In this document: piece by piece, positions 42,260-51,415 of the stretch
How the letters are laid out: every line of letters starts with the position of its first letter
Numbering within the stretch: the stretch's first letter is position 1
Assembly: GCF_023016285.1 (NCBI RefSeq)
Contig: NZ_CP095413.1
Coordinates: forward strand, 3,224,001 to 3,288,000
Direction: 5' to 3'
DNA length: 64,000 bases
Origin: Muricauda sp. SCSIO 64092
GTDB lineage: Bacteria; Bacteroidota; Bacteroidia; Flavobacteriales; Flavobacteriaceae
Position numbers and translations under genes: made by a program
Notes under the pieces: model-generated
The model's input: the letters and a program-made list of their open reading frames with translations, nothing else
The model's database searches: none
Told to the model about the DNA's origin: nothing

Positions 42260-42778
42260 ATGGAACAAGAAAAAGACATTGTGTGTTGTCCAGAAATGGA
42301 TGAGAACATTTTTTGGAGAATCATCAAAAATTCTCAGGCTCAAACCTCCGAAGTCAATAGGCAGTTTGATCGTCTTGGCGACATATTGAGGGGACTGTCT
42401 CCTCTACAGATCGTAGGTTTTCGCTTAACGATGGACAGATTATTTAAGAAGCTTGGGGATGCTTACCTGTACTGGAACCCTGATGAACTGCCTGAAGACC
42501 AACGCTCAAGTGCAGATGACATAAAGTACCTTATTATTTCAATGGGGGAATTTAAGTACTTCGAGATAAGAATTAACCCTGATAAACTTTACCATCCTTA
42601 TTATAAAGATACTTGGGCATTGGAAAGTGTGTATCTCTATGGCAAACTTGATTGTAGCTCTGAAATCTTCCAAGAGAAAACCGGTGAAGACCTCGACAAA
42701 TTTATTGAAACATATCATCGGTTTGAAGAACTTGAACAAAACGAACAACAGGATCACGATCAAGAAATGGAACAATAA
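42260..42778 (+). CDS. DUF4240-family protein (copy 4)
   Basis: A 172-residue protein: EMDENIFWRIIKNSQAQTSE, LSPLQIVGFRLTMDRLFKKL, YLIISMGEFKYFEIRINPDK, DTWALESVYLYGKL. Same subgroup as 40738, with 22 bp between it and the preceding stop. Confidence 0.78.
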   Translation: MEQEKDIVCCPEMDENIFWRIIKNSQAQTSEVNRQFDRLGDILRGLSPLQIVGFRLTMDRLFKKLGDAYLYWNPDELPEDQRSSADDIKYLIISMGEFKYFEIRINPDKLYHPYYKDTWALESVYLYGKLDCSSEIFQEKTGEDLDKFIETYHRFEELEQNEQQDHDQEMEQ

Positions 42779-42799
42779 CCTATAAAACTTTTAAATACT

Positions 42800-43336
42800 A
42801 TGGAACAAGAAAACGATAAAAACATAGCGAATTATGCAGCAATGGACGAGACCACTTTCTGGGAACTTATAGAATCATCACGAAGATACTCAACTGAGAT
42901 CAATACACAGAACGATCGTTTGGAACTCCTTATTAGTAACCTTTCTCCAAAGGAGATCGTTGGTTTCAGTCACACCATGGAGCGACTCTATGAAGAGCTC
43001 GGAGACAGTTGCGACTACATGGATTTTGCAGAATTCGAGCAGGGTAAACGCCCGGAAGAATCGGATAATATCAAGTACCTTATAATTTCGCTGGGAGAAG
43101 AACATTACTATGCTGTGAAGGAGAATCCTGGTGCCCTGTTTTACCGATCAGATTACACCTGGGCGGTGGACAACCTGCATGTTTATGCTGATATTGACCG
43201 CAGTCACTCAGTTTTCTATGAGAAAACGAACCAATCTTTATCAAATTTTACTGACACAATTGACCGCCTTGAAGAGCTGGAACAAGACCACGACCACGCA
43301 AAGGAGCAGGATAACGATCAGGAAGTGGAACCATAG
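42800..43336 (+). CDS. DUF4240-family protein (copy 5)
   Basis: A 178-residue protein: AMDETTFWELIESSRRYSTE, LSPKEIVGFSHTMERLYEEL, YLIISLGEEHYYAVKENPGA, AVDNLHVYADIDRSHSVFYE. Its N-terminal half looks like a mix of both subgroups, which may reflect gene conversion within the array. Spaced 21 bp from copy 4. Confidence 0.78.
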   Translation: MEQENDKNIANYAAMDETTFWELIESSRRYSTEINTQNDRLELLISNLSPKEIVGFSHTMERLYEELGDSCDYMDFAEFEQGKRPEESDNIKYLIISLGEEHYYAVKENPGALFYRSDYTWAVDNLHVYADIDRSHSVFYEKTNQSLSNFTDTIDRLEELEQDHDHAKEQDNDQEVEP

Positions 43337-43354
43337 CCCCAAAAAGGATTAATA

Positions 43355-43567
43355 ATGGAATCACATATTGGCAGACGTACCGAAGATCGAGACTGTTTGA
43401 AGCAATTGGAACTGATGGGGCAGAACCTGTATCAGGTCATCATCCTGCTTGAAGAACATCTGGATGTGGGAGCCATCCAATTGAGTGAGCACCTTCACTC
43501 TCGCATCTGTGATCTTGAGGAAAGATTGTCAAACTATATCAAGAGGAACAGTGATGAAAAAAAATAA
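43355..43567 (+). CDS. Small hypothetical protein before mobC
   Basis: A 70-residue helical protein (CLKQLELMGQNLYQVIILLE, SEHLHSRICDLEERLSNYIK) overlapping the next ATG (43554) by 14 bp. It is co-translated with the relaxosome genes and is a likely mobilisation accessory. Confidence 0.5.
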   Translation: MESHIGRRTEDRDCLKQLELMGQNLYQVIILLEEHLDVGAIQLSEHLHSRICDLEERLSNYIKRNSDEKK

Positions 43568-44003
43568 ATACCCATACCGGAGCGTGCAGGATTACCTCGA
43601 CCATATCGGGGTGCTTGAGCGTGGCACTGCCGAAGAAATCCAGCACGCACGGAGAAACTTTCGAGCCATCTACCTGAAAAATTATAGAAAGCACTACAAG
43701 AAATTTCACCCATCCCTAAGCATTTCCTTCAAAGAAAAGGATAAGCTGTTGCTTTCACAGCGGGCAGAAGAAAACGGTATGAAGTTGGCAACCTTTATTC
43801 AACGGCTTGCCCTTGATTATCTTAACCGGGGGAGTGTGCCGTGCGTTCCTCATCCTGATATTGTTGAGACGAAGAAGCTGTTTCTGTTGTGCTACGATCT
43901 TGTTGAAGAACTTCTCTTTGAAAGTGATTCAAATGAATTAAAGGTAAGCTATGAACGATTGCTTACCCTCTTTGGTAAAATAGAAAAGCAATTGAACAGG
44001 TGA
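43554..44003 (+). CDS. MobC-like relaxosome accessory protein
   Basis: From ATG 43554 (MKKNKYPYRSVQDYLDHIGV) the protein has 149 residues. A longer frame from GTG 43485 lies wholly inside the previous gene and is not preferred. SISFKEKDKLLLSQRAEENG followed by MKLATFIQRLALDYLNRG is a ribbon-helix-helix region; the C-terminal part is helical. Its stop overlaps the GTG start of the relaxase, the usual coupling for relaxosome proteins. Confidence 0.65.
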   Translation: MKKNKYPYRSVQDYLDHIGVLERGTAEEIQHARRNFRAIYLKNYRKHYKKFHPSLSISFKEKDKLLLSQRAEENGMKLATFIQRLALDYLNRGSVPCVPHPDIVETKKLFLLCYDLVEELLFESDSNELKVSYERLLTLFGKIEKQLNR

Positions 44004-44880
44004 TTATAAAATCCATTAGTCATACGTTACGAACATCTCCATCGGGTTTAATAAGCTATATATTTGACGGAAGGAAACCGCTATGTGATCCGGAGGGGAA
44101 GCCCCTGTATTTTAAGAGGAACATCAGGTCGTATGACAAGGAGAAGTGGAAAAAGCAGTTTAATGAATTGGAGCGTAACCGGCAATCATTTTACGCAAAC
44201 AAATCGGTTGTTTGTTACCATGAGGTGATGTCCTTTCACCCTGAATCTACCAAACACCTCAACCGTACCATTATCAAAGACCTCGTGAACAAGTACATTG
44301 AGTTGAGAGGTAATGACCAAATGGTAGTTGGCGGAACCCACTTTGAGGCGACAGGGAAGAACTGGCATACCCACCTTGTATTCAGCGGAATTAAGGTATC
44401 TGACGGAAAGAGCGCCCGTATTTCCCAAGCTCGGTTTGAATCGATCAAGAAACAACTTCAGGAGTATCAGGTCAAAATGTATCCCGAACTTTCAGATAGC
44501 GTAGTGGAGCATGGTAAAAAAAAAGACTAGCCTTGTCCCTCTCCTACTCAGAGAAAGAAGAGCAATTGAAACGCCGCACCAAGCAACCATCACAAAAGGA
44601 TCTGCTCATAAAAACCGTACATCCCATTTTCGAGCGTAGCCGATCACTTAAACAGTTTGAGACCTTACTTTCTCAAGCGGATATCAAAACGTATAGTTAC
44701 CGGGGTAAACTCACGGGTTGTTACTACGGAAAACGAAAGTATCGCTTTAAAAGAAGTTTGGGCATTGACCCAGAACTCCTGATGTTGAAGGACAAGGCTA
44801 TGGAACGCATGAGGTCGTTAGGGCAGGTGGTTGATGAACGGGAACAGGGAAGGTCCAAAGGGAACGATATTGAACCATAA
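44000..44880 (+). pseudogene. Relaxase split by a nine-A run (frameshift or programmed slippage)
   Basis: The first frame (GTG 44000 to TAG 44530, 176 aa) carries SVVCYHEVMSFHPES (motif I region) and GTHFEATGKNWHTHLVFSGI (histidine motif). It ends just after A9 (44516-44524) followed by GACTAG. A -1 shift on the A-run continues as KRLALSLSYSEKEEQLKRRT to 44880 with HPIFERSRSLKQFETLLSQA and YYGKRKYRFKRSLGID. Without the shift the second frame begins only at TTG 44533. The combined protein would be about 293 residues, normal for a small MOBP-like relaxase. A single-base indel or transcriptional/ribosomal slippage is equally possible from sequence alone. Confidence 0.7.
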
Positions 44881-44952
44881 GCACAGTTGCTTTTTATCTG
44901 TTAATGGGTTATCCTAAGTGGGCATACAGAGAGAAGGGAATACTGAACACTG

Positions 44953-44995
44953 GGAACAAGCCAACCTCGATATACGAGGTTGGCTTGTTCCTTTT
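44953..44995 (+). terminator. Strong terminator of the transfer operon
   Basis: The perfect 17-bp stem GGAACAAGCCAACCTCG / CGAGGTTGGCTTGTTCC with a 5-nt loop is followed by TTTT. It ends the unit of at least 11 kb that begins near 33726. Confidence 0.92.
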
Positions 44996-45263
44996 ACGGT
45001 TGTCGCTTGGTTTGTCGTGAGGCAGTTTGTTTGGAGCATATTCTTTAAGCTCAAAAATCCTTGAATCAAGTTCCCATAGGATATTAAGGGAGTTAGAAAA
45101 ATCAAATGTTATCACAACCCTGCATGAAGCGTCTGGTAGGAGTCCGGCTGTATATTCTTTGATGTTTTAATCGTCTTGAAAAATTGCAGGACGTGCAAAC
45201 AAAAAGTATACAATTCCACTTGTATATGGCACAATGAATCCAGATCATTCAATATTAATTTGA

Positions 45264-45271
45264 TACCTTTG
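45264..45271 (+). promoter_or_regulatory. Bacteroidetes -7 box
   Basis: TACCTTTG fits TAnnTTTG. It lies directly ahead of ATG 45277, which would give an almost leaderless mRNA. Confidence 0.45.
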
Positions 45272-45276
45272 TACCA

Positions 45277-45474
45277 ATGAACAAGAAGCAACAATTTTCA
45301 ACTTCCATTTCTAACGAAGAACACCAAGCTAAAGCTGAAGAAGTGTATCGGACTGAAGTTCGTCCATATTTGGAAAGGAACCGAAAAGCGTACCAAAAGT
45401 ATTTGCAAGACAAAGAAACGCTTGAACTAACGCCGGCACAAAAAGCTCATTTACGCTGCCAAGGCCCAATGTAA
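45277..45474 (+). CDS. Small hypothetical protein
   Basis: A 65-residue, highly charged helical protein (SNEEHQAKAEEVYRTEVRPY, LERNRKAYQKYLQDKETLEL). Preceded by a -7 box and followed by a terminator, so it is a complete single-gene unit. Function unknown. Confidence 0.5.
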   Translation: MNKKQQFSTSISNEEHQAKAEEVYRTEVRPYLERNRKAYQKYLQDKETLELTPAQKAHLRCQGPM

Positions 45475-45843
45475 CTGTTATTGCAGGGTGCAGGCTCGGG
45501 GTAAATCCACTTTTTCAAAAATCTATACCATAACCTCAATCAAGAACATTTGATTGGGGTTTTATAATTCCCAAAAGACCCTAAGCCCCACATATCAAAA
45601 ACGTATTGCTCCATTGTACATCTTCAAAGCTTTTGTTTTAGGGATTTTTTCATTGGCACTAGCCGGTATTGTTTTAAGGAGATAGCCCTTGTCTTCTCTA
45701 CAGGCAGCAAATAAATACCTTGACATTATCCCGGTGCGTCTTTTCCGCAAGGAATGCTCCTACCGGATTCCTCCTTGTCGCAAAAGACTGGCCACCGTGA
45801 TTTTCATGTCTGCGTATTATTCGCTTAACCTATATATAATACA
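45475..45843. other. Intergenic region with one terminator
   Basis: Beyond the hairpin at 45532-45564 I see no gene or repeat. Confidence 0.4.
45532..45564 (+). terminator. Rho-independent terminator
   Basis: AACCTCAATCAA / TTTGATTGGGGTT stem (with G-T pair) followed by TTTAT. Confidence 0.75.
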
Positions 45844-46197
45844 ATGACTAACAATGAACTTAAAAACAAATTAGAAGCTATTGCCCATCAAAAAGAAAAT
45901 ACCATTGAAAAACAAGTGGCTCTTGAAGCTCTTGGACATGTTGACATCAAAACATTTTTTGAAGATTTGCAAAATTACGGTTGTATTTCTGGAATGGTGG
46001 GATCATTGGTTTACACACATGATACCCATACATTCTTCGATATGCACTATCACCAGATTGAAGAAATCCGTGAAGAGTGTGAAGATAGTATTGGTGAACC
46101 CCTTAGAATCAAAAACGATCTTAAAAACTTCTTGGCTTGGTTCGGATTTGAACAAACAGCCTACAATATGGTACAAGAATTAGGGCTTGAGGTATAA
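45844..46197 (+). CDS. Conserved mobile-element protein (DUF7222-like)
   Basis: A 117-residue acidic protein: SGMVGSLVYTHDTHTFFDMH, then YHQIEEIREECEDSIGEPLR and LKNFLAWFGFEQTAYNMVQE. I know this pattern (GMV..L.Y..DT..FFD.HY.EI...., K..LAWF.FE..AY) from Bacteroidetes conjugative transposons and phages, where it is annotated only as a domain of unknown function. No role can be given. Confidence 0.6.
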   Translation: MTNNELKNKLEAIAHQKENTIEKQVALEALGHVDIKTFFEDLQNYGCISGMVGSLVYTHDTHTFFDMHYHQIEEIREECEDSIGEPLRIKNDLKNFLAWFGFEQTAYNMVQELGLEV

Positions 46198-46223
46198 TCC
46201 TTTTTCTTTTTCAATAACCTTCA

Positions 46224-46251
46224 CAAAACATCTTGGGAACAAGATGTTTTG
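46224..46251. terminator. Bidirectional terminator between convergent genes
   Basis: CAAAACATCTT / AAGATGTTTTG, 11-bp perfect stem with a GGGAAC loop, between the 46197 stop and the leftward XRE gene's stop. Confidence 0.75.
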
Positions 46252-46281
46252 CGTTACTCACGTTTAGCTGTCCAACAACAG

Positions 46282-46536
46282 TTAATTTTCCAAACTGTTA
46301 AAAAATTCCTCAAAACTCATCTGGTGGGCTTCAAGCACACGATAGAGGCTTTTCATCGTAAAATTGGTATCGCCTTTTTCCATTTTCCAGTATTGCATCC
46401 TGTTGATACCGTTATTCCAGGCAAAGTTCTCGTAACTCGTATATCCGGCACCAATTCGCAGCTCCTTTAATTTGTTCGCTATCGTCTGCATTAAACTATC
46501 AAATTGGGCATCTGCTTCCTTCGTTTTTTTCGCCAT
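46282..46536 (-). CDS. XRE-family helix-turn-helix regulator
   Basis: An 84-residue protein: MQTIANKLKELRIGAGYTSY, ENFAWNNGINRMQYWKMEKG, MKSLYRVLEAHQMSFEEFF. Typical of small Bacteroidetes repressors. It is the intact counterpart of the broken gene at 510-743. Located beside small cargo genes, it may regulate them or itself. Confidence 0.82.
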   Translation of the reverse strand: MAKKTKEADAQFDSLMQTIANKLKELRIGAGYTSYENFAWNNGINRMQYWKMEKGDTNFTMKSLYRVLEAHQMSFEEFFNSLEN

Positions 46537-46668
46537 AGTTGGGTTGTATTTCCTATAGCATAAAATTGATGAGTATGGAAACTTGAGGTTACTTATAAAA
46601 ATATGTTTATTTTAATATACATATTTTTGTATATTTATCCCATTACCAATTCAAAACCAAATTTTATT

Positions 46669-46892
46669 ATGAAAAAAACAATTGTATATTGACAGGCATT
46701 GCGATAATGGTCGTTTATGGTCTTTCCGCACAACAACTAGAGAAGGGAGATTTCGGTATCGGCTTCTCGTCCTACTACACCTCAGGATCTGGATTTCAAC
46801 AGTCCGTACCTCCTCTTGAGGCATCCTACGAAGGTATGTTATCTGAAAAAGTATCCATTGGAGGCTTTGCGGGCTACTATGGAGCCAAGTAA
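46669..46892 (+). pseudogene. Outer-membrane beta-barrel protein remnant
   Basis: MKKTIVY is followed by an immediate stop, but one frame over it continues LTGIAIMVVYGLSAQQLEKG (signal peptide with cleavage near SAQQ), DFGIGFSSYYTSGSGFQQSV and KVSIGGFAGYYGAK. This is the start of a small porin-like barrel, cut after about 75 codons. It is broken by a frameshift in the signal peptide and by truncation. Confidence 0.6.
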
Positions 46893-47196
46893 GTCGCTCA
46901 ATTATCTTTTGCTGTTTTAGCTTTTAATTGATGCGGCTGCCCTCTTTACGGTATTGACGCGCCTTATCAGTCACGGCCAAGTAAAAATAGGGCAGGATAT
47001 TTAGGATTTGACCATTTAAGATTATTGACGGTCCTAGTATAACAATTGAATTCTATTCGGAACATATCTGTTGGGAACGAAAGGAATCCTCAATATTACA
47101 GCACACCGATGGATATACATTGGCAATAAAATGTTACAGTCTGAACAAGCCGAAAAAAGACTCTAAAGAGGAGTAGGTAACTTAAAACATTAAGAC
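46893..47196. other. Intergenic region with a shared leader motif
   Basis: GAACAAGCCGAAAA (47147) followed about 16 bp later by GGAGTAGGTAAC is repeated in the leader of the 51544 gene. No gene was found. Confidence 0.4.
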
Positions 47197-47466
47197 ATGA
47201 AAAAAACTTTTATCCTAGTAGTAACAATGTTTACTTCAACTTTTATCCTTAACTCATGTGGTGCTTATGCAAGATTGCTAAATGGAGATAATGAACCTAA
47301 TGCAATTAAAAATCTTTCGGTAACAGCCGATTGTCCTCCTGAAAAATTGAAAGTTATAAGCAAAAGAAAAATTAGTATGGGTTACCGATACCAAATAGAA
47401 GGTTGTGGTAAAATATATGACACAGATTATTCAGGTACTATCCATAGTGAAAGAGTTAAAAATTAA
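47197..47466 (+). CDS. Small lipoprotein
   Basis: An 89-residue protein with a signal peptide and lipobox (FTSTFILNSCGAYARLL, Cys21). The mature part has VTADCPPEKLKVISKRKISM and YQIEGCGKIYDTDYSG, with two further Cys that could form a disulfide. It would be a periplasm-facing or surface lipoprotein. Function unknown. Confidence 0.65.
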   Translation: MKKTFILVVTMFTSTFILNSCGAYARLLNGDNEPNAIKNLSVTADCPPEKLKVISKRKISMGYRYQIEGCGKIYDTDYSGTIHSERVKN

Positions 47467-47479
47467 TATCGGTAACTAT

Positions 47480-47498
47480 CCACCACCTTTGGTGGTGG
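47480..47498 (+). terminator. Terminator after the small lipoprotein
   Basis: CCACCACC TTT GGTGGTGG, 8-bp perfect GC-rich stem followed by CTTTAAT. Confidence 0.65.
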
Positions 47499-47572
47499 CT
47501 TTAATGCTAAGAGGGAAAGACAGAGGAACAAAAATAGAAATCTAAAAAGCAAGACAATAAAATATTACAATA

Positions 47573-49066
47573 ATGAAGAACTATATTTTTACTGTTTTAC
47601 TCTTTTTTCACGTCCCGTATGCTTGCCTTTCCCAGGATGAGGTTGCGTTTACCGCTGATGTGAATACTCGAAATGGGAAGGTGTACCATAAAGGGACACT
47701 CTTTAGTGGAGAACTGTATACGTATAATGAAAATGCTAAAACCGATTGTTCCTGTACCCTCAAAGCCCTCTATAAAAAAGGTAGACCAGATGGACGTAGA
47801 ACCGAGTGGTACGTTTCAGGACAAAAAAAGTTTGAGGGCCTGTTTGTGGATGGAAAAGAAGATGGCAAGCACGTGTGGTGGAACACAAGCGGAAATAAAG
47901 AACGGGAAACGGTATATAACAATGGTACTAAACTGGAACATAAGGAATACTACCGTTCGGGGAACCTCAAGCTCCATGAACTATTTGATGAAGGAAACCC
48001 TCGGTATTTTACATTCATCAAAAAATATTTTGATGCCCCTGACATGCTTGAGGAAGAAAAGAACTTTTTAGAGAACAAACTTCACGGGGATTACATAAAA
48101 AACAAGAGCGATGGCAAAAAAGAAATTGTCTCCAGGTATAAACGAGGGGTGGTGGTCTCCGAAACGATTTACTTTGACGATGGGGTTACCGCTTTAAGCA
48201 CGCAAGAGCTTAATGAAACAAGCATGAAGCATCTTGCCAAATGGTACTATGCAGATGGGACCGTAAAAGAAGAAGGGTATTTCAGCGGAAGTATAAAAGA
48301 TGGTGTTTGGTTATCGTATCTCCCCGGGGGCAATAGACGCATGGAGGTGAAGTATGATAATGGCAAGGTTGTCCATGAAGGGTTATACTACAATGATATG
48401 AAATCCGGTCAGTGGGTGTACCACATGGAAGGTGGTGATACGCAAGAGGTGAAGACATTTAAAAATGACACGGTGGTATCCTCGGTACGTTTTAAAACGG
48501 CGCATCTTGTAAAAAATGTCCGAGCTAGAAGCTCCATAGAGGAACTTCTCAACTTCACGTACATGGATGGGACAACGAAATTAATTGCCCTTGAAACCGA
48601 TGGTTCAGAACAAGGCGGGAGTGACCAACAAACCGTACTCCACGAAATCAAGAAGCAATTACGTTCTCGCCTCTTAGGGGTTTACATTAACGAGGAGGTT
48701 AATAATTCGGTACTCAATCTGAAGATAAAGGTAGGCGGTATAAATATTGTATACGAAGAATCTATCTACACTAAACGTGATGGAAGCAAGGAAAAAGGTT
48801 ACGATGCGTTCATTCTCTTCACTCTTGATCTTCTTGATGCCGATGACCACATACTTAGCACTGAGAAATACAAGGTAAACAAGTCGGATAAGTTATTGAG
48901 TTCCCTGTTCAACACCGTTGCATCAACCTATGCCAAAACGACTAGGTCGGCATTTCTGAGCACCAAAAAGCACATTGATATCTCAGGTTTTTTGATGAAA
49001 CATTTTCCAATATCGGCTGATCTGGAAACAAGGAAGACAAAGCGAAAACGAAAAAAAAGAAGCTAA
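47573..49066 (+). CDS. Secreted MORN-repeat (YwqK-like) protein
   Basis: A 497-residue protein with an N-terminal signal peptide (IFTVLLFFHVPYACLSQDEV). Residues 60-310 hold MORN/YwqK-type repeats (GRRTEWYVSGQKKFEGLFVD, GKHVWWNTSGNKERETVYNN, YRSGNLKLHELFDEGNPRYF, ADGTVKEEGYFSGSIKDGVW). The C-terminal 170 residues are a distinct globular part ending in a basic tail. MORN proteins of this type are found on the surface of Bacteroidetes. It lies 11 bp before the next gene, indicating an operon. Confidence 0.75.
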   Translation: MKNYIFTVLLFFHVPYACLSQDEVAFTADVNTRNGKVYHKGTLFSGELYTYNENAKTDCSCTLKALYKKGRPDGRRTEWYVSGQKKFEGLFVDGKEDGKHVWWNTSGNKERETVYNNGTKLEHKEYYRSGNLKLHELFDEGNPRYFTFIKKYFDAPDMLEEEKNFLENKLHGDYIKNKSDGKKEIVSRYKRGVVVSETIYFDDGVTALSTQELNETSMKHLAKWYYADGTVKEEGYFSGSIKDGVWLSYLPGGNRRMEVKYDNGKVVHEGLYYNDMKSGQWVYHMEGGDTQEVKTFKNDTVVSSVRFKTAHLVKNVRARSSIEELLNFTYMDGTTKLIALETDGSEQGGSDQQTVLHEIKKQLRSRLLGVYINEEVNNSVLNLKIKVGGINIVYEESIYTKRDGSKEKGYDAFILFTLDLLDADDHILSTEKYKVNKSDKLLSSLFNTVASTYAKTTRSAFLSTKKHIDISGFLMKHFPISADLETRKTKRKRKKRS

Positions 49067-49077
49067 ATAGCTAAGCA

Positions 49078-50409
49078 ATGAAAAAAGTATACTTTTCCAA
49101 GTTAGAGAACCGTTACTACTATGGCATATCACGAACCTTTTGGCATATTCTGTCCGCACTTGCAGTCCTTAGCGTTATCGTAGCGGTCTCAATTGTCGGT
49201 TGGAGCTACCTGCCAGCATCAAAAGAGAAAGTAGTAAAAGCTCCTGAACCACAAAAGGAAGCCTACCCAAAACAGGTAGAGGTTCAACTCGATGAGGTTA
49301 TCAGTGCCATTCCAAAAGAGCGATCACAGATTGAGGAAATCAAAAAAACCTCAGAGACAGCACGTCCTGTACGTAAACCCCGTGTTGATTTGGTGAAGAA
49401 AGATACCATAGGTCTTTTTGCATTTGAGCAGCAGGTAGCACGATTAAAAAATCTTTTACCTCCTGGTGAATTTCCAAAGTTGTGGAGTGGAGACGGCTAT
49501 TACCGGTATCCTCAGGGTGAACTAAAGTACAAAGTAACCAAGCTCGAAAGCTACCGAGAATATGTAACGACCTCAGATGGACTCCAACTGAAGATTGAAA
49601 AACAAACCAATAGAGATGATTTTGCATCTTCATACAATCAGAAAGCTCAGCTTGTTGCGGGGTTCAACAGTGTGCTGAAACCTCTGAAGAAAGATATTCG
49701 CAGAAGCCTCATTACCCAACTGGTAACATTTAGGAACTCATCATTGAAAAAAACACTCTCTTCCCTTGAGGTGTTATCAGGTATTCTTCCGCTCTATGAT
49801 GATACGCATGTGAATAAAGCGTATAACCGAAACCGATCTTTTCTCTTGCGCAATCCAAACGATGGCATCGGGTTGCTGAGCTATGAAGCTGAAACCCTTC
49901 CAAACTTTACCCAGAGCGAACGCTACGCTGCATCAAACATTATCAAAAGCGAGTATGGAAACCACTACAACTACAATCTAGCGGCTCTCCAAGAGAACAC
50001 CTCGAACTTTATTCCTTTTTTAAGACGGATAGATGCAGACAAGCAAGCCATCGCACTGAATTACTACTATCAAATTTATCGGGGTAAAAATCGTGATAGG
50101 GCCGACAAGATTCAAGATATAGAGAACGCACACGAGCAACGATTGAACCAGATAGAGCAGGACTTTAAGAGTGCCCAGTTGCTTGCAGAGGCAAACTATG
50201 AGCTTAAGAAACAAAAGAAAGGGTTTTGGCGTAAAAAAAGTTTCTATGCAATAGCCATTGCGGTAGGAGCCATTCTCGCCATTACCTTGATTCTCCTGAT
50301 GTTATCAATGATCAGAAACGTAAACCGCTTGGCACAGGCAATGATTGAAACTAATAAAAATTATACGAATAATGAAAAAACTAATTCTATCATTAGTAAT
50401 AATAGTTAG
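49078..50409 (+). CDS. Bitopic coiled-coil membrane protein
   Basis: A 443-residue protein. N-terminal segment residues 24-48 (ILSALAVLSVIVAVSIVGWS) and C-terminal segment residues 388-415 (FYAIAIAVGAILAITLILLM) span the membrane, so the middle 340 residues face one side. The middle is helical with a Pro/Lys linker (APEPQKEAYPKQVEVQLDEV) and coiled coil near 350-385. This topology resembles scaffold or chain-length proteins of envelope machines (Wzz-like pattern) but no family motif is seen. It could be an inner-membrane scaffold of the secretion system. Confidence 0.55.
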   Translation: MKKVYFSKLENRYYYGISRTFWHILSALAVLSVIVAVSIVGWSYLPASKEKVVKAPEPQKEAYPKQVEVQLDEVISAIPKERSQIEEIKKTSETARPVRKPRVDLVKKDTIGLFAFEQQVARLKNLLPPGEFPKLWSGDGYYRYPQGELKYKVTKLESYREYVTTSDGLQLKIEKQTNRDDFASSYNQKAQLVAGFNSVLKPLKKDIRRSLITQLVTFRNSSLKKTLSSLEVLSGILPLYDDTHVNKAYNRNRSFLLRNPNDGIGLLSYEAETLPNFTQSERYAASNIIKSEYGNHYNYNLAALQENTSNFIPFLRRIDADKQAIALNYYYQIYRGKNRDRADKIQDIENAHEQRLNQIEQDFKSAQLLAEANYELKKQKKGFWRKKSFYAIAIAVGAILAITLILLMLSMIRNVNRLAQAMIETNKNYTNNEKTNSIISNNS

Positions 50410-50926
50410 TTGCTATTCTTGTAGTAACAATTTATCAAGGTCAAATGCAAAAAAACAGATTATTGAAAAACTAGATTATCCACAAGATGAATTGCTGGAA
50501 CTTACACTAGAAGACAGAACAATCTACAGACGTATAACAATAAATCGCTGGAAAAAATATGTTGAGCTTGATTTACTTACCTACACAAGTTTTGGACAAA
50601 ATAAACTCAAAGGCAGATTTCCTAAAGTTTCAATTGGTGGTAGTGGAGTAAGGGCAACTTTAACTGAAAAAGGAAAACAATACTTAGTAAGTGACGCAGA
50701 AACAAGTGGATTCGTAAAACATGCTCAAGTAAGACAAGCTGAATTGGAATTTGTTGAAATTACAGGAATCCAGGTTTTTGAAAAAATGAATGTAGCTACT
50801 GTTAGTTATAATATAAGAAGGACTAACATCACACCATTTGGAAACGCAAACAATTTAAAAGAAAGGGTGATAAACCAAACAGCCAACTTTATAAAATACG
50901 ATGATGGTTGGCGGATTGAATATTAA
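50372..50926 (+). CDS. Lipoprotein of unknown function
   Basis: From ATG 50372 (preferred to TTG 50345) the protein has 184 residues with a lipobox, LILSLVIIVSCYSCSNN. The mature part is beta-rich (EVELDLLTY-like, KVSIGGSGVRATLTEKGKQY, VSYNIRRTNITPFG). It overlaps the previous gene's end by 38 bp. AT-rich codon use is unlike the neighbour, suggesting separate acquisition. Confidence 0.55.
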   Translation: MKKLILSLVIIVSCYSCSNNLSRSNAKKQIIEKLDYPQDELLELTLEDRTIYRRITINRWKKYVELDLLTYTSFGQNKLKGRFPKVSIGGSGVRATLTEKGKQYLVSDAETSGFVKHAQVRQAELEFVEITGIQVFEKMNVATVSYNIRRTNITPFGNANNLKERVINQTANFIKYDDGWRIEY

Positions 50927-50998
50927 CTGCCCACAACAAGGTATTGTTCATAACAGTCGGAATTCATAAAAAGATAGCAAAGTAAAAACAAGAAGAAA

Positions 50999-51415
50999 AT
51001 GAAATATTCAATACTTGTTTTGACACTACTTCTCACCATGAAAGGGTACTGTCAAGAAATGGAAAAAGTACCATTTGCAGTTGCAGATAGACCTCCTATA
51101 TTCTTGGAGATTGAAGAGGATAAAAAAACGCTTCAAAGGGCATTTAGTTCGAAACTTTCAACCTTCGTATACAAGAATTTCAACACAGCAATTGCACGTG
51201 ATTTGGGAATGACCGGAAGGGTAAGATTATCTGCTCGATTCGTCATCACAAAAGACGGTTCAATAGACAGTGTATCGGTTAAAACACCACATGTAGAATT
51301 GGAAGATGAAATGCACAGAGTGCTCTCACTCTTACCATCGGTGGTAGGCGGACGGCACAATGGTAAAGCGGTAGAAATTATTTACGCTCTACCCCTCGTA
51401 TTCCAAGTACATTAA
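50999..51415 (+). CDS. TonB C-terminal-domain-like protein
   Basis: A 138-residue protein with a signal peptide (LVLTLLLTMKGYCQEM). The remaining part matches the TonB C-terminal pattern: FVYKNFNTAIARDLGMTGRV, RLSARFVITKDGSIDSVSVK, LEDEMHRVLSLLPSVVGGRH, NGKAVEIIYALPLVFQVH. It lacks the usual transmembrane-proline part and is exported alone, so it is a periplasmic TonB-like domain rather than a full energy transducer. Confidence 0.75.
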   Translation: MKYSILVLTLLLTMKGYCQEMEKVPFAVADRPPIFLEIEEDKKTLQRAFSSKLSTFVYKNFNTAIARDLGMTGRVRLSARFVITKDGSIDSVSVKTPHVELEDEMHRVLSLLPSVVGGRHNGKAVEIIYALPLVFQVH

